Shown: piece by piece, positions 1 to 8,374 of the stretch
Layout: each line of letters opens with the position of its first letter
Numbering within the stretch: position 1 is the first letter of the stretch
Notes under the pieces: model-generated
Databases searched by the model: none
The model's input: the letters and a program-made list of their open reading frames with translations, nothing else
What the model was told of the DNA's origin: nothing
Source of the DNA: Flavobacterium sp. M31R6
GTDB lineage: Bacteria > Bacteroidota > Bacteroidia > Flavobacteriales > Flavobacteriaceae
Direction: 5' to 3'
DNA length: 64,000 bases
Assembly: GCF_013284035.1 (NCBI RefSeq)
Contig: NZ_CP054141.1
Coordinates: forward strand, 2,108,001 to 2,172,000
Made by a program: the position numbers and the translations under genes

Positions 1-11
1 CAGCTGGGCTT

Positions 12-716
12 TTATAGTGTTCCTCCTTCAGGCCAATTTGACCAGTGTGTATTATTAACTTCACTTGTATTATATAAATTTTTATCTCCATTTAGAATTA
101 CGTCAGCCAATTGTCTAAATGTTTCTGTTTCGCTAGGTATTTCCCCTATTACAAGGTCTGGGTGATGCCAATTATCAAGTATCATAAAAGTTGGTAAATC
201 AATGGGAATCTTTTTTGAAATTTCTTCTCTTGTCAACCAAAATAAATGTGAGTGTTCAGGAATAAGTCCACGCATAAATTCCCTTGGTGTTATTTTGTTT
301 ACATACTCAAAGTCAATTTTCTTAGATTTATAATGTTCTAAATCAAAAATTATTGGTATTTCAATTTCCTTGACTTTAAATGTCTTTGCTAGCGGGTTTA
401 AATAAGATGGATAATTGTTTTCATCACAAAGGAAAGCTTCTATTTCGGAATCATTTGCAAAATAGTTAAAGTTGTCATTGTCGTTCCAACCTGTCAAGCA
501 ATTTCCAAAAACAGCTGCAACGGTTGTTATTCCTTCTAAACCATCTAAGTGATTGTTATAAGCTAAAATTTCTAATAAAATAGCCCACCTCTTTTCGTCT
601 CTAAAGATAGTAAGTTTCTGGTCGCCATGATAATAATAGCCATTATCAAGCATTGGAAAAACATAACTTTCCGCTTCGGAATCTAACTGTCTTAGAATTT
701 CTTCTTTGTCTATCAT
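12..716 (-). CDS. Uncharacterised cytosolic protein (DUF7003-like?)
   Basis: The protein has 234 residues with no signal peptide or membrane segment. It is acidic and rich in aromatic residues; YYYHGDQKLTIFRDEKRW near residue 28 resembles, from memory, proteins annotated DUF7003, but this assignment is weak. The gene is the only one in the leftmost cassette. The window begins a few bases inside that cassette, because the first bases (CAGCTGGGCTTTT) partly complement the cassette's other end (AAAGACG...CTTGCTGGTAAC on opposite strands). The gene reads right to left like most cassette genes. No function can be assigned. Confidence 0.6.
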   Translation of the reverse strand: MIDKEEILRQLDSEAESYVFPMLDNGYYYHGDQKLTIFRDEKRWAILLEILAYNNHLDGLEGITTVAAVFGNCLTGWNDNDNFNYFANDSEIEAFLCDENNYPSYLNPLAKTFKVKEIEIPIIFDLEHYKSKKIDFEYVNKITPREFMRGLIPEHSHLFWLTREEISKKIPIDLPTFMILDNWHHPDLVIGEIPSETETFRQLADVILNGDKNLYNTSEVNNTHWSNWPEGGTL

Positions 717-752
717 TATATTGTTGAATTCTCTTTCGTCTTTTAGCCTTGC

Positions 753-884
753 TGGTAACGTTCCCGCGCTACAAGCAGTTTGGGACTAAATTAAGCCCTA
801 TTTTCGGATTTGCCAAATCTTCCAAATACAAAACCAACTTCAAATTAAGCCTAATACCCAAATTGCTTGTAGCGTGTGTTGGCG
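753..884. repeat. attC-like site 1 (arm type A)
   Basis: The site runs from TGGTAAC to GTTGGCG. The left arm CGCGCTACAAGCAGTTTGGG pairs with the right arm CCCAAATTGCTTGTAGCGTG across a loop of about 75 nt. It separates the partial cassette 0 from cassette 1. Confidence 0.85.
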
Positions 885-898
885 GGTAGTGCATTTAT

Positions 899-1366
899 TT
901 ATTCTACTTTTTCGTAAACAATTCCATTACACTCGTCTCCATCTCCGATTGTAATTGTTATCGAAATTTTTCCGTCTTTTTTACATAAAGGTTCAACGCA
1001 AATTCCTTCCAATTCAAAATCGCAGAACTTTTCTTTATCGTTAAAACCTAAAAACCATTTTCCCTTTACGTTCTTTTTAGTTTCATTACCTTTCTGACCA
1101 TTTTCGGGTATTTTGTCAGCTAAATTTTCGGGATTGTTTTCGAACAGTAATTTATATTCTTTGTTTTCGGATAACTCAATTCTTAAAGGCCAAGTTTGAT
1201 ATTCTTCGTTTAGATATGATTTGGATTTTTCACTTAACTCATATTGTCCAATTATTTCCCTTTCTAACGGTTCATAATTCAGTTGTTCATAACCATTCTG
1301 CCAAGAACAAAATAATGGATGACAACTTGTGAATAATAGTAGTAGAATTATTGATTTTTTTTTCAT
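899..1366 (-). CDS. Small predicted lipoprotein, cassette 1
   Basis: I choose the start at 1366 (MKKKSIILLLLFTSC), which gives a clean lipoprotein signal: lysines, a hydrophobic run, then LFTSC as lipobox. An in-frame ATG at 1387 would put the start codon inside the attC-like core, so it is unlikely. The mature part (about 140 residues) is polar, with several cysteines in its C-terminal half, and has no family I recognise. It is the only gene of cassette 1. Location is inferred to be membrane-anchored; function is unknown. Confidence 0.65.
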   Translation of the reverse strand: MKKKSIILLLLFTSCHPLFCSWQNGYEQLNYEPLEREIIGQYELSEKSKSYLNEEYQTWPLRIELSENKEYKLLFENNPENLADKIPENGQKGNETKKNVKGKWFLGFNDKEKFCDFELEGICVEPLCKKDGKISITITIGDGDECNGIVYEKVE

Positions 1367-1381
1367 TTGTTTCTGCATTAC

Positions 1382-1513
1382 CGCCAACGTTCCCGCGCTA
1401 CAAGCAGTTTGGAACTAAATTAAGCCCATTCTTCTGATTTGCCAAATCTTCCAAATACAAAACCAACTTCAAATTAAGCCAATTGCCCAAATCCGTTGTA
1501 GTGGCTGTTAGTG
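1382..1513. repeat. attC-like site 2 (chimeric A/B)
   Basis: The left arm is type A (CGCGCTACAAGCAGTTTGG) but the right arm is type B (CCCAAATCCGTTGTAGTGGC), so the arms pair poorly. The shared loop sequence suggests recombination between an A and a B site. Confidence 0.8.
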
Positions 1514-1836
1514 TGTGTAGTGACACGCAATGTTAAGCACGAACGAATTGACATTCCAATTATCGATTTCAATTGCGCAAAACTTTTTCGCCTTTTGATT
1601 TCCGTTCCAAATAGTTTCTGTTTTTAAACTTCAAACTTCAGTTAAACCTCAAAAAAAATCGACAAAAAAATTCCGCTTTCGGTTGTCCACAAAGCGGTTC
1701 ACGTTTGCTTGTCCGCAACAATTAAGCGCCAATTTTCAGTTCTGATTTCGGCCAGCTCGGTTTCTGTTTCATTAGAATCCTTTTCGTGCCAATCGCCCAA
1801 TTAACATCTGCTGAGAACGCTCCAAGGAGCTATACA
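1514..1836. other. ORF-less cassette 2, family N1 copy 1
   Basis: This cassette body has no convincing gene. It shares with four other cassettes the words AGCACGAACGAATTGACATT, the ATTATCGATT run, and the hairpin CCGCTTT...AAAGCGG followed by GTTCACGTTTG and TCCGCAACAATTAA. Cassette ends are complementary (GTTAGTGTGTA / TACACACTAAC). It could encode a structured RNA or be a remnant. Confidence 0.6.
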
Positions 1837-1954
1837 CACTAACGTTTGCGGCTATGTAAAGTGCCTTTTCCTCGCCGCTCACTCTATAAAAGCTAAAATA
1901 GACAAATTTTTCCATTAAGACAAATCCCCAAATTGCTTGTAGCGTGTGTTAGGC
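1837..1954. repeat. attC-like site 3 (chimeric, right arm type A)
   Basis: The right half is a normal type A arm ending GTGTGTTAGGC. The left half (AACGTTTGCGGCTATGTAAAG) does not pair with it and matches no other site in the window, so the palindrome is broken. Confidence 0.7.
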
Positions 1955-2527
1955 ATAGTTTTTTTGTACGTTTCGTTTCTCAAGCTCTATTTCTAAATTT
2001 TTCAATTCTTCAATAAACTCTTTTCTGTTTTTCTTATACATTTTCGGTAAATCAAAATCGTTGTAATATTTAATTAAATTTTCAAGTTCAATTTTGGTTA
2101 AGTCACTTGGATTTTTGAAACGAATAGAGTTGTCAAATTCAGCTTCGTATTTTTCATTTAGTATTTCTGTTGCTTTTTCTTTTGCAGGAACGTTATTTAA
2201 TTGAACTAATTTAAACTTATTTTTCTGCAATTCAGTTTCTCCAATTATTTTCAAATATTCATCAATAACACTTTCGTCTATTTCTATTATACCTTTTCCG
2301 AATTTATGTCTGTCTGTTCCGTTTTTTTTAACTCCAGAAATCCAGTATCCATTTCCAGTTTCAATATCATAATAGTTGCCTGCGCTACCTCTTCCGCCTT
2401 TTTGGTAAACATTTCCATTAAAATATATTGTTAGACCAGTTTTTGAAAAGAAACATTTTCCAATCTGTGCTAATCCATCGTGATTTGCTCCAGTTTCAAT
2501 TTCAACGTATACGATTTCAGATTTCAT
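1949..2527 (-). CDS. Uncharacterised protein, cassette 3
   Basis: The protein has 192 residues: an N-terminal half rich in glycine and aromatic residues (FFSKTGLTIYFNGNVYQKGG) and a charged helical C-terminal half that is probably coiled coil (IELENLIKYYNDF to the end). No signal peptide is present. The stop codon TAA is formed by the conserved core of the flanking attC-like site (GCCTAAC on the minus strand), so translation ends inside the recombination site. It is the only gene of its cassette. I do not recognise a family. Confidence 0.6.
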   Translation of the reverse strand: MKSEIVYVEIETGANHDGLAQIGKCFFSKTGLTIYFNGNVYQKGGRGSAGNYYDIETGNGYWISGVKKNGTDRHKFGKGIIEIDESVIDEYLKIIGETELQKNKFKLVQLNNVPAKEKATEILNEKYEAEFDNSIRFKNPSDLTKIELENLIKYYNDFDLPKMYKKNRKEFIEELKNLEIELEKRNVQKNYA

Positions 2528-2582
2528 TTTTTACTTTAAAGATTATTGTTTGCAGGATTTTAGTTTCATGCGGTAAAATTAT

Positions 2583-2715
2583 GCCTAACGTTCTGGCACT
2601 ACAGCGGGTTTGGGACTAAATTAAGCCTATTCTTCGGATTAGCCAAATCATCCCAAGTACAAAACCATCTTTCCATTAAGCCCAATGCCCAAATCCGTTG
2701 TAGTGGCTGTTAGCA
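2583..2715. repeat. attC-like site 4 (arm type B)
   Basis: The site runs from GCCTAAC to GTTAGCA. Arms are GGCACTACAGCGGGTTTGGG and CCCAAATCCGTTGTAGTGGC, which pair with two G-T wobbles on the plus strand. Confidence 0.85.
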
Positions 2716-2722
2716 ACAGTAA

Positions 2723-3688
2723 TTATTTCACAATGTATTTCGTTTTGTTCAGATTTCCAACACTTTCAAACATGTTTAATTCGATTCCCTTTTTCAAATC
2801 TCTACTCGCAGTTGCAGAAGAAAGGTCTTTGAAAATATTCATATAATCTTTTCTAGTAAATTCTTTTATGCCAAGTTTTAGAAAGTATTCTAATCTGTCT
2901 AAGTCTTTTAAAATTCTATTATTGTAATTAAGTAAACTGCCTAAAGATTTATCAATTACATCAAGCATGTATTCTATGAAATATGTTGATTTTCCTGATT
3001 TATCACTTAACGACAAAGATTTATAATAATCATCTTGGGTTTGGCTAATTAATGTTTCAAATGGCAAAAACTCAAAAATTGGATATTCAGACATTAAAAT
3101 TAAAGTTTGCCATAATCTTCCCATTCTTCCATTACCATCTAAAAAAGGATGTATGAATTCCATTTCATAATGAAAAACACAACTTTTTATCAATGTCAAT
3201 TCATCAGAGTCTTTAAGATATTCAAATAAATCTTTCATTAGATGGGGAACATTTTCGTGAGGAGGGGCAATGTGTTCTACTTTTGTTCCTTTAACTATTC
3301 CCACACCTTGTTTTCTGTATTTTCCTGCACTCTCAATTAGACCATTCATTAACTCAAGATGTGCTTTTAAAAAGTTTTTATCAGATGAAAACTTATATTC
3401 TTCAAGTTTGTCATAAACCATAATTGCATTTAATACTTCTAAGACATCTTTTTTTGGACCAATTACTCTTTTGTTTTCAATCAATGCAGTAATTTGTTCC
3501 TCGGTTAATGTATTCCCTTCAATCTGTAAAGATGAGTGTATAGTTTTGATTCTATTTTGTTTACGAAGTTGTGGCGATTGCTTATTTAGATAATTAGCAT
3601 TTACCTCTCCAATTTTTTCGGAAATAGAACTTATCGATTTTAAAATTTTAAGCGTTATGTCGTATGGCGGTTTCATTGATACTATCAT
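2723..3688 (-). CDS. Fic-domain protein (predicted AMPylase)
   Basis: This 321-residue Fic protein carries the catalytic motif HPFLDGNGRMGR at residues 180-191, with His180 as the catalytic base. Residues 53-58 (SLQIEG) match the autoinhibitory S/TxxxE(G/N) helix of class II Fic enzymes placed N-terminal to the Fic core. The last 70 residues look like a winged helix. The family usually transfers AMP from ATP to protein hydroxyls and is held inactive by the glutamate (Glu57). The start could also be Met5. It is the sole gene of cassette 4. The target is unknown; a toxin-like or regulatory role is inference. Confidence 0.85.
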   Translation of the reverse strand: MIVSMKPPYDITLKILKSISSISEKIGEVNANYLNKQSPQLRKQNRIKTIHSSLQIEGNTLTEEQITALIENKRVIGPKKDVLEVLNAIMVYDKLEEYKFSSDKNFLKAHLELMNGLIESAGKYRKQGVGIVKGTKVEHIAPPHENVPHLMKDLFEYLKDSDELTLIKSCVFHYEMEFIHPFLDGNGRMGRLWQTLILMSEYPIFEFLPFETLISQTQDDYYKSLSLSDKSGKSTYFIEYMLDVIDKSLGSLLNYNNRILKDLDRLEYFLKLGIKEFTRKDYMNIFKDLSSATASRDLKKGIELNMFESVGNLNKTKYIVK

Positions 3689-3738
3689 TTGATAGTATCA
3701 AAAGTAGTGTTTTTTCTGTAGTCGTCCAAAATTATTGT

Positions 3739-3870
3739 TGCTAACGTTCTCGCGCTACAAGCAGTTTGGGACTAAATCAGCGTTATCTTTCGGATTTGCC
3801 AAATCTTCCAAATACAAACCAATTTTTCTATTAAGCCAAATGCCCAAATTGCTTGTAGCGTGTGTTGGCA
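3739..3870. repeat. attC-like site 5 (arm type A)
   Basis: The site runs from TGCTAAC to GTTGGCA with type A arms. Confidence 0.85.
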
Positions 3871-3878
3871 GTAGTACT

Positions 3879-4601
3879 TTATTGCATTATTTCTTTCAGT
3901 TCTGAGATTGTAAACGCAGGCTTTTTTTTATGAAGCATTGCGTGACAATTTGGACACACGGGAATTAAATCCGTTTTTGGATTTACAGAATATTCCTTTC
4001 CAATAGTCGCTATATCAATTATATGATGAACGTGAATAAAACTTCTTCCTAAATCTCCAAATTTTTCTTGAAAATTAAAATCACAAATTTGACAGTTCAA
4101 TCCAAAATGCTCGATACATTCTTGTCTTGCTAATGGATTTCTTTCATAACTATTTACAATTATTTGTTTTGTTTTTCCTTCCGAATATTTTACATCATTA
4201 TCTACTTCATCTGGAAATACTGTTTCTGAAAAATTGTCTTTTACTAAATTATAATATCGATTGTAAATTTCTCTTCCTTTTTTTACAGAAGCACCTGAAG
4301 TTTGTTCATAGTATTCTATATGTTGGTAAAGAGCGAGTAAAGCTTTTCTAAGCCCAATGTTACCATTTTCATTATAAATTTGTTTGAGATAATAATCTGT
4401 TGCGTAGGCATTTATAGTTCGCGTGTAAAGTTTACTATCTCTTAATTTCGAATAAGCATAAATATAATCAAATGCAGAACTTTCCTTAAGTCCTGTAGTT
4501 GCAATTATTCGAGCTCCTTCAGAAACTGAAATTTCATTTAAGTATACTTTTTTTGCTATTTCGTAAGCTTTATGAATTCGCTCTTCTGCTGTATATTCCA
4601 T
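3879..4601 (-). CDS. HNH endonuclease, McrA-like
   Basis: The 240-residue protein has an all-helical N-terminal region (1-150) and a C-terminal HNH nuclease fold. Zinc ligands are Cys170/Cys173 and Cys216/Cys219. The catalytic segment is HVHH at 190-193, followed by Asn207 and His220/His224. This arrangement is that of HNH proteins related to 5-methylcytosine-specific restriction enzymes such as McrA. The N-terminal region probably recognises DNA or a modification. It is the only gene of cassette 5. A role in defence is likely but inferred from the family and the setting. Confidence 0.8.
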   Translation of the reverse strand: MEYTAEERIHKAYEIAKKVYLNEISVSEGARIIATTGLKESSAFDYIYAYSKLRDSKLYTRTINAYATDYYLKQIYNENGNIGLRKALLALYQHIEYYEQTSGASVKKGREIYNRYYNLVKDNFSETVFPDEVDNDVKYSEGKTKQIIVNSYERNPLARQECIEHFGLNCQICDFNFQEKFGDLGRSFIHVHHIIDIATIGKEYSVNPKTDLIPVCPNCHAMLHKKKPAFTISELKEIMQ

Positions 4602-4638
4602 TAAATTAGTAGATTAAGTTCGGTTTTTTTAGTATTAC

Positions 4639-4771
4639 TGCCAACGTTCTCGCGCTACAGCGGGTTTGGGACTAAATTAAGCCCTATTTTCGGATTTGCC
4701 AAATCATACCAAATACAAAACCATCTTTCCATTAAGCCCAATGCCCAAATCCGTTGTAGCGTGTGTTATGG
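4639..4771. repeat. attC-like site 6 (mixed A outer / B inner arms)
   Basis: The outer stem follows type A (CGCGCTAC / GTAGCGTG) and the inner stem type B (AGCGGGTTTGGG / CCCAAATCCGTT). Unlike site 2 the two arms still pair, so this is a self-consistent variant. It runs from TGCCAAC to GTTATGG. Confidence 0.82.
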
Positions 4772-4794
4772 GCTGTTTATCTACGTTCTGTTTT

Positions 4795-5073
4795 TTACTT
4801 TTTGTTTTTTATTTCGCTTTCTGCTTCAATTTCCGGTGTCGCACTTATTCTTGATAAAAAATTAACTGTTCCAGTTGTTTTATATTTCTTGTTTGCTAAA
4901 ACAATCCCAATTATAAATCCAATTAAAGAAATTATTATTCCCAAAATTAATCCTGTCATATTTTCAAAATTGGAATAAAATATGAAACCCAATCCAGTTC
5001 CAATTATAGTTGGAGAAATTACAATTTGTAGCCAACCAATTATTTCAGTTATAGATTCTAATCCTTTCTTCAT
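4795..5073 (-). CDS. Small membrane protein, cassette 6
   Basis: The 92-residue protein has two hydrophobic segments (about residues 12-32 and 37-60) and a charged tail. It starts 7 bases after the stop of the upstream gene, so the two are probably co-transcribed. No family is recognised. The plus-strand frame over the same bases is judged a shadow because the neighbour in the operon is on the minus strand. Confidence 0.55.
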   Translation of the reverse strand: MKKGLESITEIIGWLQIVISPTIIGTGLGFIFYSNFENMTGLILGIIISLIGFIIGIVLANKKYKTTGTVNFLSRISATPEIEAESEIKNKK

Positions 5074-5080
5074 TTCATTT

Positions 5081-5431
5081 TTATTTAAGCAAGCTTTGAA
5101 AAATTATCATTAAAATCGTAATTCCTGCTACAATTCCGCCAACTAATAAGTACAATTTCATTGCTTTTTTTCCATCTCGATAATCCGAAGTTGGAATTGT
5201 TTCTGTATGAGCAATAATTCCGTTTTCCGTAAAAATTTTATCAAGTTTTATTCTGTCTGCATCTAATATAAAATATCTAATTCCGTTTTCAAACATTGGT
5301 TGATTTTCTATGTCACTATAATATTCAATATTTTGATTTTCTAATTCACTTTCAAATATAATCTTGTCTTTCGGCAAAACATATATTTTAAGATGCTCTT
5401 TGAATAATATTTCAGGATTATTTTTCGTCAC
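5081..5431 (-). CDS. DUF2007-like small protein with C-terminal membrane anchor
   Basis: The 116-residue protein has a soluble N-terminal domain (about 1-88) with alternating strands and one C-terminal transmembrane helix (about 92-112). The layout, with a compact domain containing YFILDADRIKLDKIF, recalls putative signal-transducing proteins of the DUF2007 type, but this is a loose resemblance. It is the first gene of a two-gene cassette with the small membrane protein downstream. Confidence 0.55.
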   Translation of the reverse strand: MTKNNPEILFKEHLKIYVLPKDKIIFESELENQNIEYYSDIENQPMFENGIRYFILDADRIKLDKIFTENGIIAHTETIPTSDYRDGKKAMKLYLLVGGIVAGITILMIIFQSLLK

Positions 5432-5451
5432 TTTTCGGTTTTTTGCATTAC

Positions 5452-5585
5452 CGCTAACGTTCTCGCGCTACAAGCAGTTTGGGACTAAATTAAGACCTAT
5501 TCTTCGGATTTGCCAAATCATTCCAAATACAAAACCATCTTTCCATTAAGCCTAAAACCCAAATTGCTTGTAGCGTGTGTTAACT
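5452..5585. repeat. attC-like site 7 (arm type A)
   Basis: The site runs from CGCTAAC to GTTAACT with type A arms. Its left core (CGCTAAC) does not complement the start of cassette 6 (GTTATGG), the only such mismatch in the array. Confidence 0.85.
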
Positions 5586-5671
5586 GTCGTTCTTTTTTCT
5601 TTTTATTAGTTTGGATATTCCAATTTTTCTTTTAAATTTGTAACCATTGTGTAAGGTTAAACAATTTGGTT

Positions 5672-6910
5672 ATGAATGAATATTTGACGCTTTCGGAGAC
5701 TTCCGAGTATATTGGTAAAAGTAAAGAAACTTTACGACGTTGGGACAAGGAAGGAAAACTTTCTGCTGTCCGTGAGCCTATGAGTAATTATAGAGTTTAT
5801 AAAAAGTCTGATGTTGATACTTTATTTGCAGGTTTTTTAGAAAATGATATTCAGGAAACAATTACAAATTATGTTGAAGCCGAAAACGATTACACTGTTT
5901 TAGAATTATTTGCTGGTGCGGGCGGTTTGGCCATTGGAATGGAAAAAGCAGGATTAAAATGTGTTGCTTTGAATGAAATTGACAAATGGGCTTGTCAAAC
6001 TTTACGACACAACAGACCAAATTGGAATGTTTTGGAAGGAGATATTAGGTCATTGAATTTTTCGGAATACCATAATAAAGTCGATGTTGTAACTGGTGGA
6101 TTTCCTTGTCAAGCATTTAGTTATGCAGGAAAAAAATTAGGTTTAGCTGATGCGAGAGGTACTTTGTTTTACGAATTTGCAAGAGCCGTAAAAGAAGTAA
6201 ATCCTCCAATTTGTATTGGCGAAAATGTGCGTGGTTTGTTAAGTCACGAAAACGGAAAAACTTTGCAAGGAATGATTTCTATTTTAGATGAAATCGGGTA
6301 TAATGTTGTTCCTGTTCAAGTTTTAAAAGCAATAAATTTTAACGTTCCTCAAAAAAGAGAACGTTTGATTTTAGTTGGAATTAGAAAAGATATTGATTTG
6401 AAATATGAATACCCAAAGCCATACAAGAAAATCTATAACTTAAAAGACGCCCTTAAAAAAGGGGAATTATTCGATTGTAACGTACCCAAATCAGAAGGTT
6501 CGAAATATCCTCAAAGTAAAATAGATGTTTTGAATTTAGTGCCACAAAAAGGATATTGGCGAGATTTACCTCTTGAAATTCAAAAAGAATTTATGGGAGG
6601 AAGTTTTCATCTTGGTGGAGGTAAAACTGGAATTGCAAGAAGAATAGGTTGGGACGAACCTTGTTTAACTTTAACTTGCAGTCCTGCACAAAAACAAACA
6701 GAAAGATGTCATCCCGAAGAAACTCGACCGTTTACGGTTCGAGAATATGCGAGAATTCAAACTTTTCCTGATGCTTGGAAATTTGAGGGTTCAGTTGCTC
6801 AACAATACAAACAAATCGGAAATGCGGTTCCTGTTAATTTAGGAAAGGAAGTTGGTTATTCTATTGTGAAGTTTTTGAACAACTATTACAACTTGTCAAA
6901 ACCTAAATAA
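5672..6910 (+). CDS. C5-cytosine DNA methyltransferase with N-terminal HTH domain
   Basis: From the ATG at 5672 (a TTG lies two codons upstream) the protein has 412 residues. Residues 1-52 form a MerR/excisionase-type helix-turn-helix (LTLSETSEYIGKSKETLRRW). The rest is a complete C5 methyltransferase: motif I FAGAGG near 80-85, motif IV GGFPCQAFS with catalytic Cys146, motif VI ENV near 184, motif VIII PQKRER, and a C-terminal QIGNAVP. It methylates cytosine with S-adenosylmethionine. The partner endonuclease gene is convergent and overlaps by 25 bp. The fused HTH may let the enzyme control its own operon, as in other methyltransferases; that is inference. It is one of few plus-strand genes in the array. 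Confidence 0.92.
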   Translation: MNEYLTLSETSEYIGKSKETLRRWDKEGKLSAVREPMSNYRVYKKSDVDTLFAGFLENDIQETITNYVEAENDYTVLELFAGAGGLAIGMEKAGLKCVALNEIDKWACQTLRHNRPNWNVLEGDIRSLNFSEYHNKVDVVTGGFPCQAFSYAGKKLGLADARGTLFYEFARAVKEVNPPICIGENVRGLLSHENGKTLQGMISILDEIGYNVVPVQVLKAINFNVPQKRERLILVGIRKDIDLKYEYPKPYKKIYNLKDALKKGELFDCNVPKSEGSKYPQSKIDVLNLVPQKGYWRDLPLEIQKEFMGGSFHLGGGKTGIARRIGWDEPCLTLTCSPAQKQTERCHPEETRPFTVREYARIQTFPDAWKFEGSVAQQYKQIGNAVPVNLGKEVGYSIVKFLNNYYNLSKPK

Positions 6911-7650
6911 TAACTATAATTTTCAAAAGTAATTTGGTCTAAAATTGTTCTTTTTGTAATTTCAGTTTCTAATTTTATTTCGTCCAATGCAGAATTTTCT
7001 TTAATTGTATCGCTTTTTTCAATCGAATCCAAATAGTCGTTTATTGCCGTAGGCAATACTTTGTATAATTGAAAAAGTGCATTTTCTTTTCCCGAAAGTA
7101 AAGCATAAAATTGGTCGCCCGATATTTTGTAAACTCTACTATGACTATATTCCTTGCCGTTTATTTCTCCTTTCCACAAATCGTTGAAACTGCCTTTTGC
7201 AAGAATTTGAACCCAATAACATTTGGCTTGTTTGTAATTGTCGGCGTAAGTTTTTAGTTTTTGAAATAAACTTTCTGCCGAACTGCTGTTCATTGTATTA
7301 TGTTTATTTTTGATGTCTGCAAACAAAGTATCGTCATTCGCTTTTACATCAAAACCGCTTAAATTTCCAACTTGGAATCCGTTAATTCCTCCCAAAATTT
7401 GCTCGTGAAAAGTTCCAATAGAATTGTTTGTAGATTTGTCAATTTGGCGTAATATTTCGGCTTGAATTAAACTTTCTTGATTAATATCGTTGAATTGAGC
7501 GTCAAAAGTCAATTTAATTGTATCAACTTTATTGCTGTAGAAGTTCTTTTTCGTGATATTGTTCTTCGCTTTTAAATACGATTTATGAAGGTTTGCAATA
7601 CAATTCAGTAAATGTTCATCCGAAATAAAATCAACATATTTATTTTTCAT
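6886..7650 (-). CDS. Type II restriction endonuclease, Eco47II family
   Basis: The 254-residue protein contains KNKHNTMNSSSAE near residues 114-127, which I recognise from the Eco47II family of restriction enzymes (family members cut GGNCC). Asp101, Asp112 and Lys114 could form a PD-(D/E)XK-type active site. It is encoded tail to tail with the methyltransferase, overlapping its 3' end, and both lie in cassette 7, so a full restriction-modification system travels as one cassette. Sequence specificity is inferred from the family only. Confidence 0.75.
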   Translation of the reverse strand: MKNKYVDFISDEHLLNCIANLHKSYLKAKNNITKKNFYSNKVDTIKLTFDAQFNDINQESLIQAEILRQIDKSTNNSIGTFHEQILGGINGFQVGNLSGFDVKANDDTLFADIKNKHNTMNSSSAESLFQKLKTYADNYKQAKCYWVQILAKGSFNDLWKGEINGKEYSHSRVYKISGDQFYALLSGKENALFQLYKVLPTAINDYLDSIEKSDTIKENSALDEIKLETEITKRTILDQITFENYSYYLGFDKL

Positions 7651-7745
7651 CTAATTCTTATCGTTATAATTCAATGGCTAAAATAATACTTTTTATTGAA
7701 GTTTGTTAGTCGATTTCAATTTCTGCTGTGGTGCGGTAGAATGAC

Positions 7746-7877
7746 AGTTAACGTTCCCGCGCTACAAGCAGTTTGGGACTAAATTAAGCCCATTCTTCGG
7801 ATTTGCCAAATCTTCCTGACACAAAACCAACTTCAAATTAAGCCAAATACCCAAATTGCTTGTAGCGTGTGTTATGG
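7746..7877. repeat. attC-like site 8 (arm type A)
   Basis: The site runs from AGTTAAC to GTTATGG with type A arms. Confidence 0.85.
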
Positions 7878-8233
7878 TGTGTAGCTTGACGATGCTGAGC
7901 ACGAAAGATTTGACATTCCAATTATCGATTCCAATTATCGATTCCAATTACCCAAAGTTTTCCACTTTTCGATTTCCGTTCCAAATAGTTTTCGTTTTTG
8001 AACTTCAAACTTCAGTTAAACCTCAAAGAAAATCGACAAAAAAAAATCCGCTTTCGGTTTTCCATAAAGCGGTTCACGTTTCTTTGTCCGCAACAATTAA
8101 GTTTCAGATTTCAGTTCGAATTTCAGTTCGAATTTCAGTTCAGATTTCGGTCGGCTCGGTTTCTGTTTCGTTATGTATTATTCGAACTAAAGCTTCTGAT
8201 TAAAATCAACTGTTGATCGTCAACAGCTATACA
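7878..8233. other. ORF-less cassette 8, family N1 copy 2
   Basis: This is a second copy of family N1 with the hairpin CCGCTTT...AAAGCGG and the flanking words. Cassette ends pair over about 20 bases (GTTATGGTGTGTAGCTTGAC with GTCAACAGCTATACACCATA). Plus-strand frames are open here but are not convincing genes. Confidence 0.6.
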
Positions 8234-8365
8234 CCATAACGTCTTGGCACTACAGCGGGTTTGGGACTAAATTAAGCCCTATTTTCGGATTTGCCAAATC
8301 TTCCAAATACAAAACCATTTTTCCATTAAGCCCAATGCCCAAATCCGTTGTAGTGGCTGTTAGCG
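8234..8365. repeat. attC-like site 9 (arm type B)
   Basis: The site runs from CCATAAC to GTTAGCG with type B arms. Confidence 0.85.
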
Positions 8366-8374
8366 GTAGTAATA

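Noticed and set aside
7762..7947. Minus-strand frame over attC-like site 8
   Set aside because: It consists almost entirely of the repeated site itself (also 15200-15385 and 5364-5549), so it is repeat-derived.
7856..8216. Plus-strand open frames in gene-free cassettes (also 9330-9608 and 21971-22351)
   Set aside because: They begin inside the recombination site, differ in length and upstream frame between copies, and have low-complexity products; they are treated as non-coding, with the shared 40-codon frame noted in the findings.
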